64,000 nt of DNA from Bacteriovoracaceae bacterium (GCA_019752535.1 JAIEMA010000007.1:1-64000), one strand, 5' to 3'. Positions 48,612-57,993 are shown, counted from the stretch's first letter. Translations and numbers: made by a program. The notes: a model not told the origin generated them from the sequence alone.

Positions 48612-49672
48612 TGTCTAAAGTGCGTGTCCTCATAGTAGACGACTCTGTCGTCTACCGCTCTCAAATTCGAGCAGCGATTGAAAACTGCCCAGAGTTTGAA
48701 GTTGTTGGTGTTGCCGCCAATGGGGACATTGCTCTTGAGAGACTTAAGGCCGGTGATGTTGATGTCATGACACTCGATTTGGAAATGCCAGTGAGAAACG
48801 GTCTTGAGACTTTAAAAGAATTGAAAAAGACAACAAATGGCAAACCCAAAGTGGTGATTTTCTCCTCCCAATCTTACGCTGGAGCTAAATCGACGATGGA
48901 AGCTCTCTCTCTGGGGGCTTGTGATTTTGTCGCCAAACCCACGGCAGAATCTTCTTCACTCAGTGGATCGGCATTGATTGCTCAGCAGTTAGTCCCCATT
49001 TTAAAAAATCTCAAGTTTGAGAACACAATGATTGAAAACACCACCCCAAAGCCTCTACAAATTCGATCTAAGAAAAAAAATTGGTCACAGTTTTACCCAA
49101 AGGCGATTGTGATTGCTTCTTCCACTGGCGGGCCTTCGGCTTTGGAAGTTCTCTTTAGTTCTCTTAGTGGGAGCTTAAGAGTTCCGATTCTTATTGCTCA
49201 ACACATGCCACCGGTTTTTACAAGGGCACTCGCTGAGCGTTTAGCAAGAGTATCCGGGCTAAATGTTCATGAAGCGATAGATGGAGAGCCTATCTTAGCA
49301 GGGAGCGTGTATGTGGCCCCGGGAGATTATCACATGAAGGTTGTGGGTAATCCTGCTCGCATCAGTTTGAATCAAAATCCAAAAATTCATTATGTGCGAC
49401 CTGCGGCGGACGAGCTTTTTAATTCGGCCTCAGACGTTTGGAAGCAAAATTGTTTGGGAGTAGTGCTGACCGGCATGGGTGAAGATGGGGCCCGTGGAGC
49501 AGAGAACATAATGAAGAATGGAGGCTCTGTGGTCATTCAAGATGAAGCCAGTTGTGTCGTCTTTGGGATGCCTGGAGCTGTGGCCCGTCGAGATGCTTAC
49601 GATCAAATGTTATCAATTCAAGAGTTGGCCATAAACCTCAGTAGTTTGGTCACCGTAAAAGGATGTGCATGA
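48611..49672 (+). CDS. cheB: Chemotaxis protein-glutamate methylesterase
   Basis: The 353-residue protein joins a receiver (about 3-120; D10, D11, D56 in LDLEMP) to a methylesterase domain (about 160-350) with catalytic S171 in SSTGGPS, H198 in AQHMPP and an Asp in GMGEDGARG. It demethylates or deamidates receptor glutamates. It overlaps the receptor gene by one base and the following cheY by four. Confidence 0.94.
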   Translation: MSKVRVLIVDDSVVYRSQIRAAIENCPEFEVVGVAANGDIALERLKAGDVDVMTLDLEMPVRNGLETLKELKKTTNGKPKVVIFSSQSYAGAKSTMEALSLGACDFVAKPTAESSSLSGSALIAQQLVPILKNLKFENTMIENTTPKPLQIRSKKKNWSQFYPKAIVIASSTGGPSALEVLFSSLSGSLRVPILIAQHMPPVFTRALAERLARVSGLNVHEAIDGEPILAGSVYVAPGDYHMKVVGNPARISLNQNPKIHYVRPAADELFNSASDVWKQNCLGVVLTGMGEDGARGAENIMKNGGSVVIQDEASCVVFGMPGAVARRDAYDQMLSIQELAINLSSLVTVKGCA

Positions 49673-50046
49673 GTTTATTATTTAATAAAATTTTGATTAT
49701 TGATGATTCAAAAGCAGTCCATGCATTTGTTAAAGATGCATTGGAATCAAAGGGTGTTGTCTTTGATTCTGCCTTTAATGGCGAGGAAGGAGCAAAGAAA
49801 GCCTCCTCAAATAGCTATGATTTGATTCTTCTCGATTGGGATATGCCTGTGATGAATGGGCCCTCTGCTCTCGAAGAGATGATGAAAAATAAAATTACTT
49901 CTCAAGTATGGATGATGACCTCGCATGGGAAGATGGATGAGATTATGGCGATGCTAAAAATGGGAGCCAAAGATTATTTAGTGAAACCATTCACTAAAGA
50001 TATTTTGATCCATAAAATTGCTATGCCTTCAGAGGAGGTCGCTTGA
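49669..50046 (+). CDS. cheY: CheY-like response regulator, cheA operon
   Basis: The 125-residue receiver has ILIIDDSKAVHAFV, LLDWDMPVMNG with the phosphorylated Asp near 55, a switch Thr/Ser position in MMTSHG and VKPFTKD with the conserved Lys. ATG 49669 overlaps the cheB stop (ATGA) and is preferred over ATG 49663. It lies between cheB and cheR, so it is probably the output regulator or a phosphate sink of this CheA. It differs clearly from the CheY at 42918. Confidence 0.85.
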   Translation: MSLLFNKILIIDDSKAVHAFVKDALESKGVVFDSAFNGEEGAKKASSNSYDLILLDWDMPVMNGPSALEEMMKNKITSQVWMMTSHGKMDEIMAMLKMGAKDYLVKPFTKDILIHKIAMPSEEVA

Positions 50047-50879
50047 TTAGTGAACCAATTATCCAGTTCTTTGCTCAATTCATTGAAAAAGAACTTGGAA
50101 TCATTTATTCAGAGGCAAACTACTTTCAACTCAAGACTAGACTTGAAGAAGTGGCCAAAGCTCTCAGTCTTCCAAGCGTTGATGCCCTTTGGTCTGAAGC
50201 AAGACATGGGATGGACAGTCTTCGCAAACAAGTTCTTTTAGATGTGGCCACAAATAACGAGACCTCATTTTTTAGAGATCGTTTAATGTTCGATTGCTTA
50301 GAACAAAATATTCTTCCAAGCTTATATGAAGAAAAAAAACTTCCATTAAAAATTTGGTCTGCGGCCAGCAGCTACGGTCAAGAGCCTTATTCCCTCTCAA
50401 TGATTTTGAGTGAGCTCGCTGAAAAGGGAAAGAGTGTTCCGGCGCAAATACTAGCGACAGATATTTCTCAAAGAGCGCTAACAAGAGCGAAGTCTGGTAA
50501 GTATTCGCATCTTGAAGTTCAGCGAGGCTTGTCGGCACCAGTGCTTGTAAAATATTTTAGGCAAGATGAAGAAGGATGGTGGAAAATTTCAGACAAAGAG
50601 AGAGCGAGAATTGAGTTTAAAACTCAAAACTTACTTCATCCTTTTAATTTTTTGGATAAGTTTGATTTAGTTCTTTGCCGCAATGTTTTGATTTATCAAA
50701 ACCTGCAAAGTAAGACGAATATTCTGGAGCGTATTTCTCAACAAATACGCCCTGGTGGCATTTTGGTGATGGGGACTGGCGAGACTTTACTTGGCCTATG
50801 TGAAGGATATGAATCAGTCAAAATGGGCTCTGTCGTTGTTTATAAACGCTTAAAGTCTGATGTCAGGATCGCTGTTTGA
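50043..50879 (+). CDS. cheR: Chemotaxis protein methyltransferase
   Basis: CheR methylates receptor glutamates with S-adenosylmethionine. The 278 residues have the helical N-domain (TRLEEVAKAL) and the Rossmann domain with NNETSFFRD, WSAASSYGQEPYSLSM (SAM binding), ATDIS and FDLVLCRNVLIY. The start is TTG 50043 after AGAGGAGG, overlapping the cheY stop; TTG is rare in this operon and may lower expression. Last gene of the operon. Confidence 0.93.
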   Translation: MISEPIIQFFAQFIEKELGIIYSEANYFQLKTRLEEVAKALSLPSVDALWSEARHGMDSLRKQVLLDVATNNETSFFRDRLMFDCLEQNILPSLYEEKKLPLKIWSAASSYGQEPYSLSMILSELAEKGKSVPAQILATDISQRALTRAKSGKYSHLEVQRGLSAPVLVKYFRQDEEGWWKISDKERARIEFKTQNLLHPFNFLDKFDLVLCRNVLIYQNLQSKTNILERISQQIRPGGILVMGTGETLLGLCEGYESVKMGSVVVYKRLKSDVRIAV

Positions 50880-50897
50880 AGTGACTTAATCTTGTGG

Positions 50898-50928
50898 CGC
50901 TCTATTCTTGGATCAAGGGGTTAGAGCG
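50898..50928 (+). terminator. Possible hairpin terminator after cheR
   Basis: CGCTCTA (50898-50904) and TAGAGCG (50922-50928) pair, with an inner CTTG-GAT-CAAG extension. Only a weak T-rich tail follows, so termination may be partial. Confidence 0.35.
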
Positions 50929-51014
50929 ACTATTTGTTATCAATACATGACATACTGCTCTGTTGATGCAGTTTTCTTTTTTGATGATAAAATAAGCTTC
51001 CTAGGAGAGGGAAG

Positions 51015-52361
51015 ATGTTTTATGGCCAGTGCCTATTAATTGAAAGAGACAGTTTTTTTCTTGATCGTATTCAAAACGAAAAATCAGAAATTCCTTTTCT
51101 CACTGTTCGCTCTCCTCGAGAAGGTATAACTGTTTTATCTCGCCCCCAATATCGAATTAAAGCTATTTTTGTGTCCACTAGTTTTGGAATTATGGAATCA
51201 AAAAAATTACTCAGTGATGTGCGTGCTATTAATGAAGAAATTCCTGTGATCTATCTTTGTCATCATTCTCATTTGGCTATTCCATTAGATAACGACGCAG
51301 CTAAAAATCAAGTTTTTCAAATTGAAAATCCTGAAAGAAAGAGTGATCTCATTCATAAGCTTAAAGAATTATTTCCTAATCAGTTTAATTGGCAAGGAAT
51401 TGAAGCCTCACCAGAAGAGAAGGGACAAGAACTCCAATTGAAAGAAGAAGATTTTATTGGAGTGAAAACGGAAGATTTCCTTCTTACCAGTAAATCTTTT
51501 TTTAATGTTTTTTTGAAAATGCCAAGTGGAAAATTTGTTAAAATTCTTCATGCTGGCGACCCGCTTGATTCTGGTCTTTTAGAGAAATATGAAGAAAAAA
51601 ACGTCACTGAGCTATGGATCAAAGAAGAGGAGCATCGTAGGTACACGAATCTAACTGAAAAAACGGCTGCTCAACTGGTTAAATCTAACAGTGGGAAACA
51701 AGTCACGGCCATCTGTCATCTTGGTGACAATGTGGTGAGAGAATTAACAAAATTTGGAATTGATGATAATGCGATGGCGTTTGCTGATAAATTTGTAGGG
51801 CATTCTGTAGCAGTGATAAAACGCCTTCGAAATGTTGAATCAAGAATGGATCCACTGTGGGAAGAATTACTCAATAGTGAACATTCAACAGCAGTTGTAG
51901 TCCTCTCTGGTCTATTGGCCAATGAACTCGGCTTTGAGTCTAGTAAAGCCATTAAACTTGTTGGGGTGGCAGCCCTCCTCCACGATATAGCTTTATTTAA
52001 AGCCGATCCTCATTTTCCAACCGAAAATGAGCAAGATCTCTCAGAAGAGCAAAAAAAGATATTTAAAAGTCATGCGAAGGATGGCGCTGAAATGCTAAGG
52101 AAAGAAGGCATTTTTGAGGAAGTAGTTATACAAGCAGTCGCTCAACACCATGATAGAAGAAAAAGCTTACCTTCTCGCCAGATCAATCTTGTGAGTGAAA
52201 TCATTGGGGCGTGTGACACCTTTTATCACAAAGTAGTCAAAGGACAGGATGAGATGGCTAAAAGATTTTTCTTATCAGATGATCTCAAGGAATTCAGTCC
52301 ATCTGTAGAGAAAGCTTTTCTCAAAATTCTCTCAGGTTCGAAAACAAAAAAACAGGCATAA
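51015..52361 (+). CDS. HD-domain phosphohydrolase-like signalling protein
   Basis: The 448-residue protein has an N-terminal receiver-like region (about 1-120, without the phospho-acceptor pattern), a DUF3391/PilZ-like middle (about 145-200, FNVFLKMPSGKFVKI) and a C-terminal HD domain (about 255-440) with HSVAVIKRL, LLHDIALF, KSHAKDGAEML and AQHHDRR. The GYP signature of HD-GYP is not present: after HHD comes RRKSLPSRQ. Activity on cyclic di-GMP is therefore uncertain. It resembles the HD-GYP protein at 41557 in layout, so the two may be paralogues. It has its own upstream region and a strong terminator after it. Confidence 0.7.
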   Translation: MFYGQCLLIERDSFFLDRIQNEKSEIPFLTVRSPREGITVLSRPQYRIKAIFVSTSFGIMESKKLLSDVRAINEEIPVIYLCHHSHLAIPLDNDAAKNQVFQIENPERKSDLIHKLKELFPNQFNWQGIEASPEEKGQELQLKEEDFIGVKTEDFLLTSKSFFNVFLKMPSGKFVKILHAGDPLDSGLLEKYEEKNVTELWIKEEEHRRYTNLTEKTAAQLVKSNSGKQVTAICHLGDNVVRELTKFGIDDNAMAFADKFVGHSVAVIKRLRNVESRMDPLWEELLNSEHSTAVVVLSGLLANELGFESSKAIKLVGVAALLHDIALFKADPHFPTENEQDLSEEQKKIFKSHAKDGAEMLRKEGIFEEVVIQAVAQHHDRRKSLPSRQINLVSEIIGACDTFYHKVVKGQDEMAKRFFLSDDLKEFSPSVEKAFLKILSGSKTKKQA

Positions 52362-52386
52362 AAAAGCCCCTCTTAGAGGGGCTTTT
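52361..52386. terminator. Bidirectional terminator
   Basis: AGCCCCTC (52365-52372) and GAGGGGCT (52376-52383) pair across a 3-nt loop, with A and T tracts on either side. It closes both the HD-domain gene and the convergent histone-like gene. Confidence 0.9.
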
Positions 52387-52389
52387 AAA

Positions 52390-52827
52390 TTATTTCTTCT
52401 TAGCTACTTTCTTTGTGACTTTCTTAACTGCGACTTTTTTTGTCGCTTTTTTCTTGGCCGGAGATTTTTTTTTACTGGCCACTAACTTCTCAAGTTTTGT
52501 TTGAAGCGCAGTAATCTCTTTCTTTTGAACAGCGATGAATTTCTTAGCCATCAAAGTTTGCTTTTTGATTTCTTTCTCAAGCCCACTTTTCTCTGCTGCA
52601 AATTTCTTTTTTGCACTTGCAATGTCTCTATCCACAAGCTTCGCGAAATCTTTTTGTGCTTCTTTCACTAAGTTTTTAACTTGTGACTTCAATTGACTGA
52701 CATTGACGTCGTGAACCAAAGTCTCAACAGTGCTCTTAACATTTTTCACGTTGGCCTGAACGTTTTTCTTTACGTTCTCGATGGCGCCAAGGACTGCATT
52801 CGTTCCTGAAGTTTCATTCTCTGACAT
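52390..52827 (-). CDS. Histone H1-like basic protein
   Basis: The 145-residue protein has a helical, Lys/Val-rich body (about 1-108) with coiled-coil character and a C-terminal tail of KKATKKVAVKKVTKKV type, close to the AKKP/KKA tails of bacterial H1-like proteins (Hc1-like, AlgP-like) that bind DNA without specificity. A role in nucleoid compaction, for example in a resting or attack-phase cell, is possible. No other domain. It lies upstream of a bidirectional terminator and 14 bases after nadE on the same strand. Confidence 0.75.
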   Translation of the reverse strand: MSENETSGTNAVLGAIENVKKNVQANVKNVKSTVETLVHDVNVSQLKSQVKNLVKEAQKDFAKLVDRDIASAKKKFAAEKSGLEKEIKKQTLMAKKFIAVQKKEITALQTKLEKLVASKKKSPAKKKATKKVAVKKVTKKVAKKK

Positions 52828-52841
52828 AGCGATCTCCTGGG

Positions 52842-54575
52842 TTAAGCCTGGTATAGACCAGGGTTTTTGCTGATTGGTACTCTATACCCAAAACCAAAAC
52901 TTTTCGACTTGATTTTAACTATAGGACAGAACTGACGCCTCTTATACTCTGTCTTGCTATAAAGATGGAAGACCCTTTTTACCTCATCTTCATAAAATCC
53001 GAGAGAGAGCAGTCCTTGAGCATTGTAGCGAAAGCTCAAAATACCTTCCAGCATGGCATCTAGCCTGTCATAGGGAGGAAGTGAATCCTCATCTTTTTGG
53101 TTTTCCCTCAATTCTGCGCTAGGAGCTCTTGAAATGATCCCTTTTGGAATTAATTCACCCTTGTTGGCGTTTATCCATTCAGCGAGACGATAAACTTCAC
53201 TCTTATAGAGGTCTCCAAGAAGTGAGAGGGCACCCACGGAATCACCATACTGAGTGGAGTAACCCACAGCAATTTCAGACTTATTGGAAGTATTGATGAC
53301 CATGGAACCGGTTTGGTTTGAGCGAGTATAGATCAGCATTCCCCTTAGGCGACTTTGCACATTTTCATCTGTTAAGCCTTCAAATGCGTCTGGGAAATTA
53401 CTTTGAAAGGCCATCTTAACGTTAGAATGCAAAAATTTAATGGGTAGACTGGTCAGTTTTATCCCCAGCTTCTGACAAATTTGAAGGGAGAGCTCCCAGC
53501 TCAAGGGAGCCGAAAAGTTTCCTGGCATATAAACGGCTTCAAGCTCCTGCCCCGAAGCCAGGGAGAGTTTAGCGATTGTTAGCGCCAAAGCTGAGTCCAT
53601 GCCTCCCGAGAGAGCGACGACGAATTTTTTAAAACCATTCTTTTGAGCGTAGTCTTGAAGTGAGAATTTAAGCCCTTCAAGTACTTGGTGACATTCTTCA
53701 TCATCCCAAACATGCAGTCTTCGAGGAAGACTCTTATCCACCGAGAAGCGGGCCTCAAACAATGATTCCCAAGTGTTTTCGCAAATTTCTGTTCCCACAG
53801 GTTTATAATCTGTTTTAGGTGGCAGAGGGATTGTAAGCGTGTGAGCCGCAAAAATTGGCCCCATGACAAGAGTCTCATCTCCGTTTACAGCAAATGAAGC
53901 TCCATCAAAGAGAATCTCATCCTCAGCGCCCACTCGATTAACGTAGAAGAAAGGAGCTTTAAATAAGTGAGACAATGTTCTTGCACGGTCTCTGCGTTTT
54001 TCAGCTTTGCCGACATTAAAAGGGGAAGCCGATAAATTTAAAACGGCATCAAATGGGCCCAGGGCCGCCAGATCCATCGCAGGATCGAGTTTATGAAAAC
54101 TTGAAGCCCACATGTCTTCACAAACCATAAGTCCAAAGCGTTTCCCATTCCAGCTCCATACTCCAGGCTGAGTCCCAGCGGTGAAATATTTTTGTTCATC
54201 AAAAATGTCGTAATTGGGAAGTAATCTCTTGGTGTAAATTTGTTTAAGCGGATGACCGGGTTTGATTTCAAAAATGACGTTTTTAATGGAGTTGGGCACA
54301 CCTTCATTTGAAAACTCATATTCCAGTCCCCCAATCAGGGCGACGATTTCTTGGTTGACGGGTAGGGCTTCTATGGTTTTGCTGAGTTTTTCAAAGAATC
54401 TACGGTAGTGCTCAATAAAGGAACTTTGAAGGCAGAGGTCTCCAAGTGGGTAGCCAGTGAGGTAAAGCTCTGGAAAGAGATGGATTCCATCTCTTGTTAG
54501 GATGGAGAGCAAGGTTTTTTCAATGGCTTCAAAATCGCCAATTGTGTGATGTGTTTGATGAAGCAGAATTTTCAT
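52842..54575 (-). CDS. nadE: NAD+ synthase, glutamine-dependent
   Basis: NadE makes NAD from deamido-NAD with ammonia drawn from glutamine. The 577 residues join a nitrilase-type glutaminase (about 1-260: FPELYLTGYP, K in KRLLPNYD, C in MVCEDMW) to the synthetase domain (about 290-577) with VALSGGMDSALAL, NTSNKSE and YGDSVGAL. The order is that of two-domain bacterial NadE. The gene runs into the histone-like gene. Confidence 0.94.
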   Translation of the reverse strand: MKILLHQTHHTIGDFEAIEKTLLSILTRDGIHLFPELYLTGYPLGDLCLQSSFIEHYRRFFEKLSKTIEALPVNQEIVALIGGLEYEFSNEGVPNSIKNVIFEIKPGHPLKQIYTKRLLPNYDIFDEQKYFTAGTQPGVWSWNGKRFGLMVCEDMWASSFHKLDPAMDLAALGPFDAVLNLSASPFNVGKAEKRRDRARTLSHLFKAPFFYVNRVGAEDEILFDGASFAVNGDETLVMGPIFAAHTLTIPLPPKTDYKPVGTEICENTWESLFEARFSVDKSLPRRLHVWDDEECHQVLEGLKFSLQDYAQKNGFKKFVVALSGGMDSALALTIAKLSLASGQELEAVYMPGNFSAPLSWELSLQICQKLGIKLTSLPIKFLHSNVKMAFQSNFPDAFEGLTDENVQSRLRGMLIYTRSNQTGSMVINTSNKSEIAVGYSTQYGDSVGALSLLGDLYKSEVYRLAEWINANKGELIPKGIISRAPSAELRENQKDEDSLPPYDRLDAMLEGILSFRYNAQGLLSLGFYEDEVKRVFHLYSKTEYKRRQFCPIVKIKSKSFGFGYRVPISKNPGLYQA

Positions 54576-54659
54576 AAAAGCCCAACATTGACTGGAAGTT
54601 ACGCTCGGGTTACCAAGCCATATCAGTATGCAAGAGAGACCATGAAAAGAGGATGAAAA

Positions 54660-56003
54660 ATGACGAATTCACGCATCTTAGTCATCGGAGCGGGACTTGC
54701 TGGCTCTGAAGCCTCTTGGTTCTTAGCCTCTCGCGGGGTGTCGGTGGTATTGGCCGAGGTCAAGACTCTGAAATTAAACCCTGCTCAAAAAAATCCAGAC
54801 TTCGCGGAATTGGTTTGTACCAACTCCCTTAAGTCTCTTGATCCCGATTCAGCTCACGGACTCTTAAAAACTGAAATGAGGGCCATGGGCTCTATCGTTT
54901 TAGCTGTCGCAGATGAGACTGCCGTTCCGGCCGGCGATGCCTTGGCCGTAGACCGCGCGCTGTTTTCAAAAGCGATGACGGATCGACTCCGTACTCATCC
55001 ATTAATTAAAGTCATCGATGTCGAAGCCTCTGATCCTCTCGAGATGATGAGAGAACTTGAATGCTCTCACTGTATTATTGCGACTGGCCCCTTAACGACG
55101 AGTCCGCTTGAAAGTTGGATGGTCAATAATCTTGGGGCCGAAGATATTTATTTCTATGATGCCATTGCTCCAGTCGTGGATGCTGATACTCTCGATTATT
55201 CAAAACTCTATTACAAAGATCGTCACAAGCAGCCGGATGAGAGAGCCGATTATTTAAATGCTCCCATGAATAAAGAGCAATATGATGCCTTCATCACTGA
55301 GCTTGCGAAGGCGGAGAAAGTTCCACCTAAAGATTTTGAAGATTGGAAATTTTTTGAATCATGTTTACCAATTGATTTGATGGCAGAAAGAGGAATTGAG
55401 ACGGCTCGCTACTCTTGCATGAAGCCGATCGGACTTGAACTTCCAGATGGCAGTGAGCCATGGGCCGTTGTTCAGCTTCGAAAAGAAAATCTTCAAGGGG
55501 CTGCTTTTAATCTCGTCGGCTTTCAAACTCGTTTGACTTACAAAGAGCAGGTGCGAGTGTTTAGAATGATACCTGGATTAGAAGATGCTTCATTCATTCA
55601 TCTAGGGAGCTGCCATAGAAACTCATTTCTCAATTCAAAAAGGCTCCTCAACTCATCCATGACGAGTCTTAAGTTTCCTGAAATCTCATTTGCCGGCCAA
55701 ATTACCGGTGTTGAGGGCTATACCGAATCAGCCGCGATGGGTCTTTATGTCGCGAGCCAACTGATGCGTCGCTTGCAGAATTTGCCAGAACTTTCTTGGC
55801 CAAAAGAGCTCGCGATTGGTGCGCTCGTGAATTATGTCATGACGATTGAGAAGCCTACGCCTTCAAATATCAATTTTGGACTGCTTCCGACGATTGAACT
55901 CACCAAAGAGCAGCGAAAATCCGGCCCACGCAAGAAAGTGAGGAAAAGTTTCGCCGCAAAGAGAGCAAGAGAGGTTTTCGAGGTGTTTAAGACTCAGCTA
56001 TAA
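54660..56003 (+). CDS. trmFO: Methylene-tetrahydrofolate:tRNA (uracil-5-)-methyltransferase
   Basis: TrmFO forms m5U54 in tRNA using methylene-THF and FAD. The 447 residues have GAGLAGSEA (FAD site) at 10-18, ELVCTNSLKS near residue 53 with the family Cys, and GVEGYTESAAMG with GLLPTIEL in the C-terminal part, as in the Gid family. Length is normal. Starts at ATG 54660 and diverges from nadE 84 bases away. Confidence 0.92.
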   Translation: MTNSRILVIGAGLAGSEASWFLASRGVSVVLAEVKTLKLNPAQKNPDFAELVCTNSLKSLDPDSAHGLLKTEMRAMGSIVLAVADETAVPAGDALAVDRALFSKAMTDRLRTHPLIKVIDVEASDPLEMMRELECSHCIIATGPLTTSPLESWMVNNLGAEDIYFYDAIAPVVDADTLDYSKLYYKDRHKQPDERADYLNAPMNKEQYDAFITELAKAEKVPPKDFEDWKFFESCLPIDLMAERGIETARYSCMKPIGLELPDGSEPWAVVQLRKENLQGAAFNLVGFQTRLTYKEQVRVFRMIPGLEDASFIHLGSCHRNSFLNSKRLLNSSMTSLKFPEISFAGQITGVEGYTESAAMGLYVASQLMRRLQNLPELSWPKELAIGALVNYVMTIEKPTPSNINFGLLPTIELTKEQRKSGPRKKVRKSFAAKRAREVFEVFKTQL

Positions 56004-56030
56004 TCTCACTAAATCTATAGAAGTGAGATT
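56002..56030 (+). promoter_or_regulatory. 9-bp inverted repeat just ahead of the EamA gene
   Basis: AATCTCACT (56002-56010) and AGTGAGATT (56022-56030) pair perfectly across an 11-nt loop, between the trmFO stop and GTG 56034. The 3' arm carries AGTGAGA, the only Shine-Dalgarno-like sequence, so it may limit translation of the transporter gene. No T run follows. Confidence 0.4.
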
Positions 56031-56033
56031 GAT

Positions 56034-56936
56034 GTGACTGGTGTTCTTTTTGTCATTTTTGCGAGCTTTCTTTGGGCACTAGATACCCTCATACGCTACC
56101 CCTTGGTTGAAAAAGGGATAGATCCTATTGTCATCGTTTTTTTCGAACATGCTCTGTTAACTTTTCTCTTCTTGCCAAAAATTTTTATCGGAGCCAAAAG
56201 AATCGGTGAACTGAAAATCAGTGATGCTTTCAGCTTCCTCGTGGTCGGTGGTGCCGGAAGTGCTATTGCTACAGTCGCATTCACCATGGCTTTCATGTAT
56301 TTGAATCCTTCATTAGTTATACTTCTTCAAAAGTTTCAACCCGTCGTGGCCATTCTTCTCGCTTGGGTAGTCCTCAAGGAGCCCATCCCAAGACCTTTTC
56401 TGTTTTGGGGACTCGTTTGTCTCTTTGGCGCTCTTTTAGTGAGCGCTCCCGATATCGAGAAAGTGTGGCTGCTCCTTCGAACTGACCCTGATCGTCTGGC
56501 TTCACATGCGGCTCTTCGTGGCTATGGTTTGGTGGGAGTATCTGTGTTGGGTTGGGGAGCGAGTACAGTTTTTGGAAAAAAACTGAGCCTCGCAGGCTTC
56601 GAGCCTTCAGCTCTATCGACGGGAAGATTCTTTGTTGGCTTTTTAGTGCTTCTCTTTTTTGTTCCTTGGGGACAATCACTTATTTTTGCTGACCCAAGTG
56701 ATTATTTAAGACTCTCTGTGATGGTCATGCTTTCAGGAGCACTGGCCGTTTGGCTTTATTATCAAGGTCTCAAAAGATTGCCGGCTAAATTCACAACCAT
56801 TATTGAGATGTTTTTTCCTCTTTGTGCAGTCGTCGTGAACTGGGTTTTCTTAGGAAAGCAATTAAGCGAGATTCAACTATTAGGTGGGGCTATCTTGGTA
56901 TTCGGGGCTCTCATCCTTCAGTTAAAAAAGTATTGA
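56034..56936 (+). CDS. EamA/DMT-family transporter
   Basis: The 300-residue membrane protein has about ten hydrophobic segments in two EamA halves (about 1-135 and 160-298). Typical features are LLQKFQPVVAILLAW-x-x-L-KE-x-I at the end of the first half and FFPLCAVVVNWVFLGKQL in the second. Such carriers export amino acids or other metabolites; the substrate is unknown. GTG 56034 is the start. The next gene follows by one base. Confidence 0.82.
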   Translation: MTGVLFVIFASFLWALDTLIRYPLVEKGIDPIVIVFFEHALLTFLFLPKIFIGAKRIGELKISDAFSFLVVGGAGSAIATVAFTMAFMYLNPSLVILLQKFQPVVAILLAWVVLKEPIPRPFLFWGLVCLFGALLVSAPDIEKVWLLLRTDPDRLASHAALRGYGLVGVSVLGWGASTVFGKKLSLAGFEPSALSTGRFFVGFLVLLFFVPWGQSLIFADPSDYLRLSVMVMLSGALAVWLYYQGLKRLPAKFTTIIEMFFPLCAVVVNWVFLGKQLSEIQLLGGAILVFGALILQLKKY

Positions 56937-56937
56937 A

Positions 56938-57993
56938 ATGAAAGTAGCCTTTGCGATTGATTTTCTGATTGAGAGAAATCCAGAAGTCTTTTTACTGGAA
57001 CTCATGCTCGCTGGATTTCCAGAGGCTGAGATCTATTGCCTGGTTCATATTCCAGGTAAGATCTTAGGAAGGATTGAAACTCATCGCATTCACTCAAGCC
57101 CACTTTCTCGAATGGTTAAATCCAAAAAAGATCTTGAAGAGCGTGCATGGATGTTACCCGGAGCGGCCAAGCAAATCCAAGTGAGCCCAGATGTGGACAA
57201 ATTGGTGATCCTCACAAGCGGCTGGGCCCATACGATTAAATCCTCTGCGCGCACGGAGCGCTTTTGCTGGGTCTATGATTTCTTTCCAAAAAATTTGGCG
57301 CTCAAAGGATGGAGAACAATTTTCAATTTCCATCACAAAGATTTCACTCTAAAAGCCCTTGAGGCCGAAAAAAACCTCTCTTTTTCATCTGAGACCTTGG
57401 CCAAGAAATTAAACCACTCAGGTGCCCAGGTGATTCGTCCTGGATTTAAAACAGAGGACCATCCTCTCGTTCCTGATGAGCAACATCCTGGTGTGTATAC
57501 TCACCATTTAGTCCTATTGGATGGTGCAGATCCGAAAGAAGTAAGAGAGCTATTTCAAATCGCCAAACGGGCCGATGTTCACATTAAGTGTGTTGGGATT
57601 GATGATGAATATGCTGTGGAAAAATCTCTGCCTAAAGAGGAGATCGACTTTATCGGAGATCATTGTGCGGCCACCACTGCGGCCTTTACTCATGGTGCTC
57701 GCGCGGTTTGGATTTTAAAAGAGCGTCCGTTTTTAAATGAAGCCTTGGGTGCCCTTTGTTGCGGTCGTCCAGTCGTAGTCAAAGAGAATGATTACAATCG
57801 AGAGATTTTGCCTTCTGATGGAGCTTGGTTTATCAATTCTTCACTTCAATCAGTATTTGATCTCGCCAATAGAGATTATCTCTCTGCCGATAAAAAAGTC
57901 TTGAGAAGATCTGGTTTGAAATTTAATGAAAGATTATTTAAAAATCAGATTCGCGCCTGGGCCGCTATTAAACCTTTAAAGTTGGAAGAATAG
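56938..57993 (+). CDS. Glycosyltransferase, GT4-like
   Basis: The 351-residue protein is a group-1-type sugar transferase by its C-terminal half: a Rossmann-like segment (VLLDGAD), FIGDHCAATTAAF, and KERPFLNEALGALCCGRPVVV, which matches the E-x7-E-like donor site with EALG-CG-PVV. The N-terminal half is divergent (AFAIDFLIERNPEVFLLELM). Donor and acceptor are unknown; LPS or capsule synthesis is possible. It overlaps the convergent NrnA-like gene by 26 bases. Confidence 0.75.
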   Translation: MKVAFAIDFLIERNPEVFLLELMLAGFPEAEIYCLVHIPGKILGRIETHRIHSSPLSRMVKSKKDLEERAWMLPGAAKQIQVSPDVDKLVILTSGWAHTIKSSARTERFCWVYDFFPKNLALKGWRTIFNFHHKDFTLKALEAEKNLSFSSETLAKKLNHSGAQVIRPGFKTEDHPLVPDEQHPGVYTHHLVLLDGADPKEVRELFQIAKRADVHIKCVGIDDEYAVEKSLPKEEIDFIGDHCAATTAAFTHGARAVWILKERPFLNEALGALCCGRPVVVKENDYNREILPSDGAWFINSSLQSVFDLANRDYLSADKKVLRRSGLKFNERLFKNQIRAWAAIKPLKLEE

